Source of the DNA: Ga0077553 sp038215275
GTDB lineage: Bacteria > Acidobacteriota > Terriglobia > Bryobacterales > Bryobacteraceae
Length of the DNA stretch: 64,000 nt
Assembly (NCBI GenBank): GCA_038215275.1
Contig: JBBQRA010000003.1
Coordinates: 1 to 64,000, forward strand
Direction: 5' to 3'
The notes beneath the pieces are model-generated. The model was not told the DNA's origin, did no database searches, and saw nothing but the letters and a program-made list of their open reading frames with translations. How positions within the stretch are numbered: the stretch's first letter is position 1; each line of letters opens with the position of its first letter. Made by a program: the position numbers and the translations under genes. Below are positions 7,399 through 16,909 of the stretch, in pieces.

Positions 7399-9042
7399 CT
7401 ACGGCACGAATTCGACCGAAACCACTTCGCGGGTGGCCTGGATGTAGCCGACGCGGACCTTGCGATTTGTTATGCCGCAGGCCAGTTCGCGGGATCCACC
7501 GGAGATCCGGATTTCGCGGGGGCGGAGGACGCGGAGTTCGCCAACGCCCTTGATGCGCATGACGGCGGGGTCGCTGCAGACGAGTTCTTCGAGGACCCCA
7601 TCGCTGATGGCATCGCCTTGGAGGCCCTGCCAGGCGTCGGGGATGACGACGGCGGGCTGGCGGGCGGCGAGCGGAGCGGCTTTTGACGAAACGAGCCCAT
7701 TGAGGGCGGCGGCCATCTCTCGTTCCGCGCCGGTGGCCGCGGCCAGGCGGCACTTCTGGGCGGCGCGGGCCGCTTCGTCACGGCGGCCGGCGCGGTGCAG
7801 GGCCATGGCCATGGCGTGCCAGAAGTTGGCTTGGCGAGGGAGGATGGCCGTGGCCTTCTGGTACGCTTCGATCGCTTCTTCGAACTGCTCCCGCTTGGCG
7901 GCTTCGAGGCCGAGCAGGAACCATACTTCGGCGTGGTTTGGGTTCCGCTCGACCGCTTGGCGGAGGAGAAGCTCAAAGGGCTGTTTGGCGTCACGCCGGA
8001 GCATGGCGGTTTCGAAGTAGGGTGTGGACTCGGACGAGCCTTCGACGATCGCCTGTTCGAAATAGGCTAGCGCGGCGGCGTTCTCTCCGCGGGCGAGGGC
8101 TAGGAGCCCCAAGGGGGTGGCGCTCTTCTGGCGCTCGTACAGACGGGTCGCCAGAGCGGTCTTGCCGCAGGCGAGCGCCAGTTCGGCGACGGTCTCTTCG
8201 TTTACGGTATCGACCTTTACGCGGGGGGCGTCGAGGGGGTCGCCGTCGACGGAGGCGACGGTGAGCGGACCGCGCAGAATCCTTTGCCGGGCATCGTCAA
8301 CGATCTGGGAGGCGCTGCGTTTGAAAGCCCGCAGGCAAGCCTCTTCGACAGGGACGCCTTCGTCGAGCAGTTCGGCGAGCTGCTCGATGTGTTCGCGGTA
8401 ACCGGGTTGGGTGTAGAGCATGTGAACGACGGCCCAGCTTTGGGCGTAGAAGAGGCCGGCGCGGTTGGCTTCGTCGTAGACTGGAGAGTCCTTGGCGACG
8501 CCGAAAAGTTGGCGGGCAGTGAGCCATTCGACCCGGCGGAGGACGCGGACATGGTCATCGACCGGGCGGCCGATGAACCAGCGATCTTTTTCGGGGGCGA
8601 CGGTGGAATAGAACTCGGCGACTCCTTCTTCAAGCCAGAGGGGACGGCGGGCGGTGGAGTGTTCGAGAGAGGCGTGGACGAACTCGTGAGAGAGGGCGCG
8701 AAGGTCGTCGGGACCGGCGAGGACGGCCAGAAAATCGCGCTCCGGTCCGGATTGGAAGAACCCCCGGGCGGTGGGGACGGGACGAAGGGCGCGAAACCAG
8801 CGATCGTCCCGAAACAAATACGCCCGAATTTGTGACTGGCGGCGGCCGAGGAGGCGCTCCATCTGTTGCATTCGGGCGAGGGCGCGGCGGGCGGCGGGTT
8901 CACCGGCGTCAGAGATAACCTCAAGCGTTTCAGTACGCAAACGGACGAACGAAAATTTTACACCTTCGGGGGGCTGGGCGGCATCGACCACCTGTGTCCA
9001 AGTCGCCACGAGCAAAATAACTCTTAAGGAAGTTTGCAGCAT
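7399..9042 (-). CDS. exported TPR protein with HExxH peptidase-like domain
   Basis: A 547-residue exported protein. The start at MLQTSLRVILL gives a clean signal peptide ending near DAAQ. A gluzincin-like domain (about residues 35-270) carries HEFVH at 119-123 and a downstream LWLEEGVAEFY with the expected third-ligand Glu, as in DUF1570 and related peptidase families. The C-terminal half is helical with tetratricopeptide-type repeats (for example AEVWFLLGLEAAKREQFEEAI and ANFWHAMAMALHRAGRRDEAA). The last 90 residues are a separate beta-rich tail (PREIRISGGSRELACGI). It heads a minus-strand unit with the DinB and small exported genes. The protease assignment rests on motif recognition; the substrate is unknown. 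Confidence 0.82.
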   Translation of the reverse strand: MLQTSLRVILLVATWTQVVDAAQPPEGVKFSFVRLRTETLEVISDAGEPAARRALARMQQMERLLGRRQSQIRAYLFRDDRWFRALRPVPTARGFFQSGPERDFLAVLAGPDDLRALSHEFVHASLEHSTARRPLWLEEGVAEFYSTVAPEKDRWFIGRPVDDHVRVLRRVEWLTARQLFGVAKDSPVYDEANRAGLFYAQSWAVVHMLYTQPGYREHIEQLAELLDEGVPVEEACLRAFKRSASQIVDDARQRILRGPLTVASVDGDPLDAPRVKVDTVNEETVAELALACGKTALATRLYERQKSATPLGLLALARGENAAALAYFEQAIVEGSSESTPYFETAMLRRDAKQPFELLLRQAVERNPNHAEVWFLLGLEAAKREQFEEAIEAYQKATAILPRQANFWHAMAMALHRAGRRDEAARAAQKCRLAAATGAEREMAAALNGLVSSKAAPLAARQPAVVIPDAWQGLQGDAISDGVLEELVCSDPAVMRIKGVGELRVLRPREIRISGGSRELACGITNRKVRVGYIQATREVVSVEFVP

Positions 9043-9114
9043 AAGGCTAATAAAGTTTTTCGATTGGACCAGTCTGATCGTGACCCTTACGCTGAGAACG
9101 TGGCAAGCATAAGC

Positions 9115-9855
9115 ATGGAGATCCCTACTCCTCAAGTATCACTCCTGCATCGGGTGAGCAATATCGTTTCGAGCGAGCTCTCGCTGGATGAGATGTTGGG
9201 AGAAATCGTCGGACTCACCGTCCAAGTAACTGACTGCGACGCCTGCTTGGTTTACCTTTTTGAAAAGGAAGCCGGAGAAATTGTTCTGTGTGCGTCGCAA
9301 GTACCGCACGCGCACGAACTGGGCAACCTTCGCCTGAAGATGGGTGAAGGCATTACCGGATGGGTGGCCGAACACAAGTCGGTGGTCGCCCTATCGTCGA
9401 ACGCCGCGCAGGATAAGCGGTTCAAACGATTCCGGGCCTTGGTTGAAGACACATATGATGCCTTCCTTTCCGTCCCGCTGGTTTCGAGCGGCGACCTGAT
9501 TGGGGTCATCAATGTCCATCACCGCGAACGTCACGAGCATTCGCCCGAAGAAGTCTCGCTTCTGAGCTTTATCGGGGAGCAGATGGGCGGAGCGATCTTC
9601 AAGAACAAGCTGGCTGAAGAGAACGTCCGGTTGAAAGAAGAGACCGTCGAAGTGAAGCGGAAGCTGGAGGAGCGCAAGTTGGTTGAGCGCGCCAAGGGTA
9701 TTCTGCAGCGGCGTCACGGATTAACCGAAGAAGACTCGTACTTGCAGCTTCGCAATGAGAGCCGGCGGTTGCGGCGTCCGATGAAAGACTTGGCGGAAGC
9801 CATTATCTTTACCGAGGAACTAAGCAAGCGGGCTTCTGGCGAGACGAGCGACTAA
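9115..9855 (+). CDS. GAF-ANTAR domain transcription antitermination regulator
   Basis: A 246-residue cytosolic regulator. Residues about 10-160 form a GAF sensor domain (SLDEMLGEIVGLTVQVTDCDA, then KMGEGITGWVAEHKS and FLSVPLVSSGDLIGVINVHH). A coiled-coil linker rich in Glu/Lys/Arg leads to a C-terminal ANTAR domain (about 190-240, KLVERAKGILQRRHGLTEEDSYLQLRNESRR). ANTAR domains bind paired RNA hairpins and prevent termination, so this protein probably couples a small-molecule or redox signal to antitermination. The start gives MEIPTPQVSLLHRV; an upstream extension would overlap the divergent gene. No cognate two-hairpin leader is obvious nearby. The next gene starts 10 bases downstream. Confidence 0.92.
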   Translation: MEIPTPQVSLLHRVSNIVSSELSLDEMLGEIVGLTVQVTDCDACLVYLFEKEAGEIVLCASQVPHAHELGNLRLKMGEGITGWVAEHKSVVALSSNAAQDKRFKRFRALVEDTYDAFLSVPLVSSGDLIGVINVHHRERHEHSPEEVSLLSFIGEQMGGAIFKNKLAEENVRLKEETVEVKRKLEERKLVERAKGILQRRHGLTEEDSYLQLRNESRRLRRPMKDLAEAIIFTEELSKRASGETSD

Positions 9856-9864
9856 ACTAGAAGT

Positions 9865-10824
9865 TTGGCTCCGTTCAAACCGCTCATTCGCAATCCCCAT
9901 CTGGCGACTATTGCGTCCAATTTCTGGCCGCGATACAAGGAATTAGAACGATACCCCGTGCGAGCGGTCCGCTATGAGACCGAGGCCGGGGTATCTGTTT
10001 TGGTGCACGAGCAGCGCCCGGAAGGGGCATGCCGTGGGGAGGTTGTTCTCGTACACGGACTCGAAGGCTCGTCCGAGGGCGGGTACCTGCTGAGTATGGC
10101 GTACACAGCCCTGCAGGCGGGGTTTGCCGTTCATCGGGTGAACATTCGGGGGTGTGGGGGGACGGAAAGCTGGTGCCAAACCCTGTACCACGCCGGGCTG
10201 ACGAGTGACCTGCACAGCATTCTGGACGAAATCTTTCCTCGTGCCGAGGGGCCGATTTTGCTGGTGGGCTATTCGCTGGGCGGAAACGTCGTGCTGAAAT
10301 TGACCGGAGAGGGTGGCCCGCAGCGGGCGACGGTGGCCGTCTCGACTCCGCTTGATCTGCATGCCTGCGTGCGGGCGCTGGGCCGGCCGCAATGTTTTGT
10401 CTATCAGAACCGTTTCATCAACCGGATGCGGGACCGGCTGAAGGAGCGAGCGCGCCTGCATCCGGAGGTGTTCGCGCCACTGGCGGAGAGGGCCGAGCGG
10501 TCCAATATTCGGACTGTGTTCGATTTCGACGACCGGCTTACGGCGCCGTTCTTTGGCTTCGGCGATGCGCCGAACTATTACGCGACGCAGTCGGCGCAGA
10601 ACTATCTGGATAAGATCGCGACACCGACGCTATTGATTACGGCGCAGGACGATCCGCTGGTGCCTTTCGACATTTACGGACATCCGGCGATTGCGGCGAA
10701 CCGGCTCATTGAACTGGTCGCGCCGGCGCACGGAGGCCATGTGGCGTTTTTGGCCAAAGGGAAGCAGCGTTTCTGGCTGGACACGGCGGCCCTGGGGTGG
10801 CTTGAAACTTACGGGAACAAATAA
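9865..10824 (+). CDS. YheT-family alpha/beta hydrolase
   Basis: A 319-residue soluble alpha/beta hydrolase of the YheT/EMB8 family (putative carboxylesterases of unknown physiological substrate). It opens with the family hallmark FKPLIRNPHLATI. The oxyanion region is LVHGLEGSS, the nucleophile is Ser137 in GYSLGGN, the acid is in DDPLVP, and the His is in HGGHVAFL. The start is a TTG; there is no in-frame ATG nearby that keeps the conserved N-terminus. It follows the GAF-ANTAR gene by 10 bases and precedes the permease operon by 30 bases. Confidence 0.92.
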   Translation: MAPFKPLIRNPHLATIASNFWPRYKELERYPVRAVRYETEAGVSVLVHEQRPEGACRGEVVLVHGLEGSSEGGYLLSMAYTALQAGFAVHRVNIRGCGGTESWCQTLYHAGLTSDLHSILDEIFPRAEGPILLVGYSLGGNVVLKLTGEGGPQRATVAVSTPLDLHACVRALGRPQCFVYQNRFINRMRDRLKERARLHPEVFAPLAERAERSNIRTVFDFDDRLTAPFFGFGDAPNYYATQSAQNYLDKIATPTLLITAQDDPLVPFDIYGHPAIAANRLIELVAPAHGGHVAFLAKGKQRFWLDTAALGWLETYGNK

Positions 10825-10854
10825 ACTGTTGGGTTCGTCCTTTGTAACGACCTG

Positions 10855-12102
10855 ATGGCCAAGACTAACAATGCCTCGTTCGCCGAAGCCGCCCGCGTGG
10901 CGTTCGGCTCTTTGCGCGCGAGCAAACTGCGCAGTTTTCTTACGCTGCTCGGGATCATCCTGGCGACCACCACACTAATCGCCGTCATGAGCGTGATTCG
11001 CGGGATGGACGACTACATCGCCACGCAAGTGGCCGATATGGGCGTCGATGGGTTCCGGGTGCGGCGGATGGTGATGATCGGGCAGTGGGACCCGAAGAAG
11101 TTTCTCGAAATGCAACGGCGGAATCCACAGCTGTCCCGGGAAGAGTTCGCCTTCTTGAAGCGCGAATCGAAACTGCTGCGGGAAGTGGGCATGGAAACGA
11201 ACCGACAGGCGACGCTGAACTTTCTTACCGAGCGGATGGAAGAGGTGGAGCTGCGCGGGGTGACGGCAAATGTCGGGGTGATTACGAACACGCAGATTGC
11301 CCAGGGACGGTTTTTGACGGAGTCGGACGACGCCCGGCGATTGCAGGTGGCCGTGATCGGCCATGAGGTGAAACAGAAGTTCTTCCCGTCTGTGGATCCG
11401 ATTGGAAAGACCATGGACGTGAGCGGGCGGCCGTTCACGGTGGTGGGCGTGGCGAAGGAACAGGGCAGCGTTTTCGGGCAGTCGCGGGACCGGTTCGTGG
11501 TGATCCCGGTGGAGACCTACTTCAAACATCACGGCAGCCGGAAGGGCATTGGCTATGCGGCGCTGGCCATGGACCGGGACCACTTGGAGCAGGCGCAGGA
11601 CGAGGTGCGGTCGCTGCTGCGGGCTTGGCGCCATGTGCCACCGGGCGAGGTCGATAATTTCGGTTTGTTTTCTTCGGATTCGCTGGTGGCGGCTTGGGAC
11701 CAGATGACGAGCGCTATTGCAGCGACGGCAGTGGCGATTGTGAGCGTGTTCATGGTGGTGGGCGGGGTGGTGGTGATGAACATCATGCTGGCCGTCGTGA
11801 CGGAACGAACCCACGAGATCGGGATCCGGAAGTCAATCGGGGCGCGGCGGCAGGACATTTTGAACCAGTTCCTGGTGGAGTCGAGCGTGCTGTCGGGTAC
11901 GGGGGGATTTATCGGGGTCATGATTGCGTGGGTTGTCGCGGTGGTCGTGCGAAATACGACTTCGGTGCCGATGTCGGTGCCGGGGTCGGCTATTTTTATC
12001 GGCGTGGGGCTTTCGGCGGTAGTGGGTTTGTTTTTTGGGATCTATCCGGCGAATGTCGCTTCGAAGCTGGATCCGATTGAAGCACTACGGGCGGACCATT
12101 AA
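10855..12102 (+). CDS. MacB/FtsX-type ABC transporter permease
   Basis: A 415-residue inner-membrane permease of the MacB/FtsX class. An N-terminal helix (LRSFLTLLGIILATTTLIAVM) is followed by a large periplasmic MacB_PCD-type domain (about residues 50-280) and a C-terminal FtsX domain with three helices, containing the coupling region ERTHEIGIRKSIGARRQDI and ending PANVASKLDPIEALR. Such permeases form mechanotransmission or lipoprotein/peptide exporters with an ATP-binding subunit, but none is encoded here. A second permease follows after only 3 bases, so the two probably form a heterodimer. The downstream genes are M16 peptidases. Confidence 0.93.
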   Translation: MAKTNNASFAEAARVAFGSLRASKLRSFLTLLGIILATTTLIAVMSVIRGMDDYIATQVADMGVDGFRVRRMVMIGQWDPKKFLEMQRRNPQLSREEFAFLKRESKLLREVGMETNRQATLNFLTERMEEVELRGVTANVGVITNTQIAQGRFLTESDDARRLQVAVIGHEVKQKFFPSVDPIGKTMDVSGRPFTVVGVAKEQGSVFGQSRDRFVVIPVETYFKHHGSRKGIGYAALAMDRDHLEQAQDEVRSLLRAWRHVPPGEVDNFGLFSSDSLVAAWDQMTSAIAATAVAIVSVFMVVGGVVVMNIMLAVVTERTHEIGIRKSIGARRQDILNQFLVESSVLSGTGGFIGVMIAWVVAVVVRNTTSVPMSVPGSAIFIGVGLSAVVGLFFGIYPANVASKLDPIEALRADH

Positions 12103-12105
12103 GCG

Positions 12106-13338
12106 ATGCGGCAAATCTGGTTTGGCATACAACTCGCTCTGGACACGCTGCGCGGCCATAAGCTTCGCGCGTTTCTGACGGTGCTGGGCGTGATTATCGG
12201 GACGAGCACGGTGATCGGCGTGGGATCAATCATCGCGGGGCTGGACGGGGCGATCACGAACCAGTTGAAGAGTTTCGGGACGAATAATCTTGTGGTGACG
12301 AAGTGGGACTCGTTGATCGGGTTTGGCGGGCGCTCGCTCGAAGAGCGGCTGCGGAAGCCGCTGACTTATGAGAATGCCGTAGCGATCAATGAGCGCTGCC
12401 CGAGCGTGGCGAGCGTGAGCCCGTGGCTGTTTGCGCCTTGGAACATGATCCACAAGGGGAAATATAAGGGCGTGGATGCGTTCAACCTGAACCTGGGCGG
12501 GACCGATCCGGGGTATGTGGAAAGCGGCGTGGAGATGGTGCATGGGCGGTTCTTCACAGAGTCAGAGAACCTGCGGCGGCTGCCGGTGGTGGTGTTGGGG
12601 GAAGACCTGGGGAAGAGTTGGTTTCAAAACGCGGACCCGGTGGGGAAGAGCGTGGAGATTGACGGCCACATTTTTGAAGTCGTCGGGGTGATGAAGCGGC
12701 CGACGGCGTCGATGCCGGGGCAGGAAGACCGGCGGGCGCTGTTCCCGTACTTCAGCATGCGGAAGCTGTTCCCGAGCGCGCGAGAACATATGTTGATCGT
12801 GGTGGCGCAGGAGGGACGGCAGGCCGCGGCGATCGACGAAGTCCGGGCGGTGTTGCGGATTGAGCGGCGGCTACCGTATGGCAAGCAGGACAGTTTTGCG
12901 ATTTCGACGGCGGAGCAGATGATCGATCAATTTCGCGGAGTGATCTCAATGGTCGCGCTGGTGATGGTGGTGATGAGTTCGATCGGGCTGCTGGTGGGCG
13001 GGATCGGCGTGATGAACATTATGCTGGTGAGCGTGACGGAGCGGACGCGGGAGATTGGGACGCGGAAGGCGCTGGGGGCGCGGCGGATCGACATTGTGAC
13101 GCAGTTCCTGACGGAGGCCGTCGTGCTGACGTTCTTGGGTGGCTTGGCAGGAATGGGCGTGGGTTGGCTGATTTCGCAGGCCGTGGGGTTGGTGTTCCCG
13201 ACGCTGCCTACGGCGGTCCCGGTGTGGGCGGTGGTCGCGGGACTGGGGGTATCGATTGGTGTGGGTTTGTTTTTCGGAATTTGGCCGGCGAGTAAGGCGG
13301 CAAGCCTGGACCCGGTAGTCGCGTTACGCTACGAATAG
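12106..13338 (+). CDS. MacB/FtsX-type ABC transporter permease (second subunit)
   Basis: A 410-residue paralogue of the preceding permease with the same layout: an N-terminal helix (LRAFLTVLGVIIGTSTVIGVG), a periplasmic domain (about residues 45-285), and an FtsX domain with three C-terminal helices and the loop ERTREIGTRKALGARRIDI, ending PASKAASLDPVVALRYE. It is closer to the canonical MacB permease than its neighbour (signature GGIGVMNIMLVSVTERTREIG). The likely partner ATPase is not adjacent. The next gene begins one base after the stop, so this pair is expressed with the M16 peptidases. Confidence 0.94.
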   Translation: MRQIWFGIQLALDTLRGHKLRAFLTVLGVIIGTSTVIGVGSIIAGLDGAITNQLKSFGTNNLVVTKWDSLIGFGGRSLEERLRKPLTYENAVAINERCPSVASVSPWLFAPWNMIHKGKYKGVDAFNLNLGGTDPGYVESGVEMVHGRFFTESENLRRLPVVVLGEDLGKSWFQNADPVGKSVEIDGHIFEVVGVMKRPTASMPGQEDRRALFPYFSMRKLFPSAREHMLIVVAQEGRQAAAIDEVRAVLRIERRLPYGKQDSFAISTAEQMIDQFRGVISMVALVMVVMSSIGLLVGGIGVMNIMLVSVTERTREIGTRKALGARRIDIVTQFLTEAVVLTFLGGLAGMGVGWLISQAVGLVFPTLPTAVPVWAVVAGLGVSIGVGLFFGIWPASKAASLDPVVALRYE

Positions 13339-13339
13339 T

Positions 13340-14833
13340 ATGTCTTTTCGAAATCTCACTTGCCTGGGCCTGCTGGCGCCCGTGCTGCTCTGCGCCCAAA
13401 GCCTAGCTGACTTCGAGAAACGGGTGACGGAGTTCACGCTGAAGAACGGGATGCACTTCCTGGTGATGGAACGGCACGACTCGCCGACGGTGGCGTTTCA
13501 CGCTCACGTGAACGTGGGTGCAGCGAACGATCCGGCGAATGCGTCGTCGACGGCGCACATGTTTGAACACATGATCGGCAAGGGTACGGCGTCGTTGGGA
13601 TCGAAGAATTTCGCGATGGAGCAGAAGGCGCTGGCGGCTGTGGAAGAGGCTTACGACAAGCTGGAGGAAGAGCGGCGGAAAGAGCGGCGGGCGGACAAGA
13701 CGCAGATTGAGCGCCTGGAAGCCGGGCTGAAGAAGGCCATCGAAGAGGCCGACAAGTATGTCGAGCAAAACGCCTTCACGCGGGAGATTGAGAAGAGTGG
13801 CGGAGTAGGCTTTAACGCGTCTACGGGCTTGGATACGACGAACTACTTCTATAGCCTGCCGTCGAACCGGACTGAGCTTTGGTTTGCGCTGCAATCGGAA
13901 TGGTTCCGGCAGCCGGTGTTCCGCGAGTTCTATAAAGAGCGGGACGTGGTGCGGGAAGAGCGGCGGATGCGCGTGGAATCGTCAGCGCAGGGCAAGCTGA
14001 TTGAGGCACTGCTGACGACGGCGTTTGCGGCGCATCCGTACCGGAATTTTATAGGCTGGGCGAGCGACATTGAGAATCTGCGGGCGAAGGGCGCGGCCGA
14101 GTTCCACAAGACGTACTATGTGCCGGCCAACATCACTATTTCAATTGTCGGCGATGTGAACACGGCGCAGGTGAAGCAGTGGGCCGAGAAGTACTTCGGG
14201 CCGATTCCGGCGGGACCGCTGCCGCCGCGGCTTTATACTACCGAGCCGCCGCAGAACGGCGAGAAGCGGGTGACGGTGGATACCGAGGCCCAGCCGTTTA
14301 TCGCGATCGCTTACCACCGGCCCGAGGGTACCCATCCGGACGACCCGGCGATTGCGGTGCTAGATGGGATATTGTCGGGCGGGCGCACGGGGAAGCTGAA
14401 CCGGGAACTAGTGGAGGAGAAGAAGCTGGCGCTGGGCGCCGACACCGGGGCGACGTTCCCGAGCGGGAAGTATCCGAACCTGTTCATCGTTTTTATGGTG
14501 CCGAACGCGGGCAAGACGGTGGAGGATCTGGAGAAGGCGTGGGACGAGTTGATCGAGAAGATGAAAAAGGAACCAATCGATGAAGCGGCGGTGAAGCGCG
14601 TGAAGACGAAGCTGCGGGCCGGTTTCATCGCGGGGCTCGACAGCAATAGTGGCCTGGCGCGGCAGATGGCGGAGGCCCATGTGGCTTTGGGGTCGTGGAA
14701 GAAGGTGTTCACGGAGTTGGAGGAGTTAGAGAAAGTCACCTCCGCGGACGTGAAGCGGGTGCTGAACACGTACCTGACGAAGAAAAACCGGACCGTTGCT
14801 TATAGCATTCAAGTTAAGCCGGAGGGCAAGTAA
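13340..14833 (+). CDS. M16-family zinc metallopeptidase, active subunit
   Basis: A 497-residue exported M16 (pitrilysin/processing-peptidase type) protease. The signal peptide covers about residues 1-20 (LGLLAPVLLCAQS). The inverted zinc motif is intact: His73-Met-Phe-Glu76-His77, with the distal Glu in ERDVVREERR. An unusual charged coiled-coil insertion follows the zinc site (about residues 95-145, EEAYDKLEEERRKER and onward). Two M16 half-domains are present. The gene abuts the second permease by one base and is followed 3 bases later by an M16 homologue without the zinc motif, the usual active/inactive pairing of this family. It should act in the periplasm on peptides. Confidence 0.94.
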   Translation: MSFRNLTCLGLLAPVLLCAQSLADFEKRVTEFTLKNGMHFLVMERHDSPTVAFHAHVNVGAANDPANASSTAHMFEHMIGKGTASLGSKNFAMEQKALAAVEEAYDKLEEERRKERRADKTQIERLEAGLKKAIEEADKYVEQNAFTREIEKSGGVGFNASTGLDTTNYFYSLPSNRTELWFALQSEWFRQPVFREFYKERDVVREERRMRVESSAQGKLIEALLTTAFAAHPYRNFIGWASDIENLRAKGAAEFHKTYYVPANITISIVGDVNTAQVKQWAEKYFGPIPAGPLPPRLYTTEPPQNGEKRVTVDTEAQPFIAIAYHRPEGTHPDDPAIAVLDGILSGGRTGKLNRELVEEKKLALGADTGATFPSGKYPNLFIVFMVPNAGKTVEDLEKAWDELIEKMKKEPIDEAAVKRVKTKLRAGFIAGLDSNSGLARQMAEAHVALGSWKKVFTELEELEKVTSADVKRVLNTYLTKKNRTVAYSIQVKPEGK

Positions 14834-14836
14834 TCC

Positions 14837-16909
14837 ATGCGTACACTACTCACTCTCTTTGCGGTTGCCGGAATCGCATTCTCTCAACCGGCGTACAAGC
14901 AGTTGAAGTATCCGAAGCTGGGCGAGGTGAAGATTCCGGACATTGAGACGTTCACGCTGCCGAATGGGATCAAGGTGTTTCTGCTCGAGAACCATAACCT
15001 TCCTTTGATCAATGGCATTGCTCTGGTGCGGACTGGGACTCTGCTGGAGCCGGCGGACAAGACCGGGGTGCATGTCATTGCGGCGGGCACGATGCGGACG
15101 GGCGGGACGAAGGCGAAGACCGGCGACCAATTGGACGAACAGTTGGAGGCGATTGCGGCGGGCGTGGAATCGAGCATCGACGAGACGCTGGCCTCGGTTT
15201 CGTTTAATTGTTTGAAAGAGAACATTGACGAGGTGTTGGGCGTTTTCTTCGACGTCCTGACGGCGCCGGAGTTCCGGCAGAACAAGATCGACTTGCTGAA
15301 GATGCAATACCGGTCCGCGATTGGCCGGCGGTATGACGATGCGGGCGAAGTGAACAACGCGGAGTTCTCGGATACGGTGTACGGGAAAGATACGCCGTTC
15401 GGGCGGAGCATTGAATACGAAACGCTCGACCGGATTCAGCGGGAGGACCTGCTTGCGTTCCACAAGCGCTACTACTTCCCGGCGAATGTCCGGCTGGCGA
15501 TTCAGGGCGACTTTGATAAGGCAGCCATGCGGGCGCGCCTGGAGCAGATTTTTGCCAATTGGACCGTGCAGCAGCCGCCAGTGCCGGAGTTCCCGAAGGT
15601 GACGCACGTGGCGAAGCCGGGGATCTACGTCGGCGATAAGAAAGAGGTGAACCAGACGTCGTTCAGCGTCGGCCACTTGGGCGGGCTGCTGAGCGATAAG
15701 GATTACCCGGCGCTCGAAGTGCTGAGCGACATTCTGGGCGGCAGCTTCGATTCGCGGCTGTTCCGGAAGGTGCGGACGGAGATGGGGCTGGCCTATAGCG
15801 TGGGCGCGGGCTGGGGTGCGGGATATCTGAATCCGGGGCTGTTCCGGGTTTCGGGTTCGACGAAGTCGGAATCGACGGTGTTGACGTTCCAGACGATTCA
15901 GCAGGAGATCAACCGGATCCGAACGGAGCTGGTAACCGATCAGGAGTTGAACGATGCGAAAGAGAAAGTGGTGAACTCGTTCGTGTTCAACTTCGACCGG
16001 CCGTCGAAGACGTTGTCGCGGCTGTTCCGGTACGGGTACTACGGCTATCCGAAGGACTTCCTGTTCACTTATCAGAAGGCCTTGGCGGCGGTAACAAAGG
16101 AGGACATTCTGCGGGTGGCGAAGCAGTACATTCAGCCGGAGAAGTTTGTCTATGTCGCGATTACGAATACGGACCAGTTGAAGACGCCGCTGACCGATTT
16201 GAAGCTGCCGATTACGCAGTTGGAACTAAAGGTGAAGGAGCCGAAGAAAGTAGTTTCGGCGGCGGATCCGGCATCGCTCGCCAAGGGCAAGGCGATTTTG
16301 GCGCGGATGCAGCAGGCGATGGGCGGGGTGGAGAAACTGGCCGAAATCAAAGACGTCGTAATGTCGAACAAGGCAGAGCTGGGGCCGATGAAGGTGAACC
16401 AGAAAGTGCAGTTGTTGCTGCCGGATAAGGTTCGGCAGGAGCAGGAGCTTCCATTTGGGAAGGTGATTGCGGCGTTTGACGGGAAGAGCGGCTTCCTGGT
16501 GGCGCCGGGCGCGCCGGGTCCGCAGCCGATGCCGGCTCCAGTGCTGAAGCAGGTGGGCGATGAGCTGTTTGCGACGCTGGTGACCCTGCTGCAGAGCGAC
16601 ACGATGGCGGGGCGGACAGTGAACGCGATTGGCGATAACCGGATTGAGATTACCGCTGGTGGCGGGGAAGCGGCGAAGCTGGAGTTGGACCCGGCAACGG
16701 GTCTGCCGGCGAAGTTGATCGTCGAGGCGATGGGACCGCAGGGCAAGATGGAAGTGGAGCGGCAGTTCAGCGACTGGAAGGACGTAAACGGAGTGAAGTT
16801 CCCTTTCAAAACGGTGATCCTGCAGGGTGGAAAAGCGGCGGGAACGACTATAAGCGAAACTATTACCACCAATACGGGCGTCTCAATAGAAGAGATCATG
16901 AAAAAGTGA
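14837..16909 (+). CDS. M16-family peptidase homologue lacking the zinc motif, with C-terminal LolA-like extension
   Basis: A 690-residue exported protein (signal peptide MRTLLTLFAVAGIAFSQ). Residues about 30-460 are an M16 tandem. Where HxxEH is expected the sequence reads HVIAAGTMRTGGT, so the catalytic Glu and second His are missing; it keeps the Gly-rich loop and substrate-binding features such as RTEMGLAYSVGAGWG. This is the regulatory-type partner of the preceding active subunit. About 200 extra residues at the C-terminus (from roughly 485, with RMQQAMGGVEKLAEIKDV) form a beta-rich domain resembling the standalone protein encoded next. The following GTG overlaps this stop by 4 bases. Confidence 0.92.
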   Translation: MRTLLTLFAVAGIAFSQPAYKQLKYPKLGEVKIPDIETFTLPNGIKVFLLENHNLPLINGIALVRTGTLLEPADKTGVHVIAAGTMRTGGTKAKTGDQLDEQLEAIAAGVESSIDETLASVSFNCLKENIDEVLGVFFDVLTAPEFRQNKIDLLKMQYRSAIGRRYDDAGEVNNAEFSDTVYGKDTPFGRSIEYETLDRIQREDLLAFHKRYYFPANVRLAIQGDFDKAAMRARLEQIFANWTVQQPPVPEFPKVTHVAKPGIYVGDKKEVNQTSFSVGHLGGLLSDKDYPALEVLSDILGGSFDSRLFRKVRTEMGLAYSVGAGWGAGYLNPGLFRVSGSTKSESTVLTFQTIQQEINRIRTELVTDQELNDAKEKVVNSFVFNFDRPSKTLSRLFRYGYYGYPKDFLFTYQKALAAVTKEDILRVAKQYIQPEKFVYVAITNTDQLKTPLTDLKLPITQLELKVKEPKKVVSAADPASLAKGKAILARMQQAMGGVEKLAEIKDVVMSNKAELGPMKVNQKVQLLLPDKVRQEQELPFGKVIAAFDGKSGFLVAPGAPGPQPMPAPVLKQVGDELFATLVTLLQSDTMAGRTVNAIGDNRIEITAGGGEAAKLELDPATGLPAKLIVEAMGPQGKMEVERQFSDWKDVNGVKFPFKTVILQGGKAAGTTISETITTNTGVSIEEIMKK

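Noticed and set aside
7101..9000. Several 70-230 codon ORFs on both strands opposite or inside the TPR/HExxH and DinB genes
   Set aside because: They are shadows; only the minus frames with signal peptide, HEFVH, TPRs and the three-His motif make sense.
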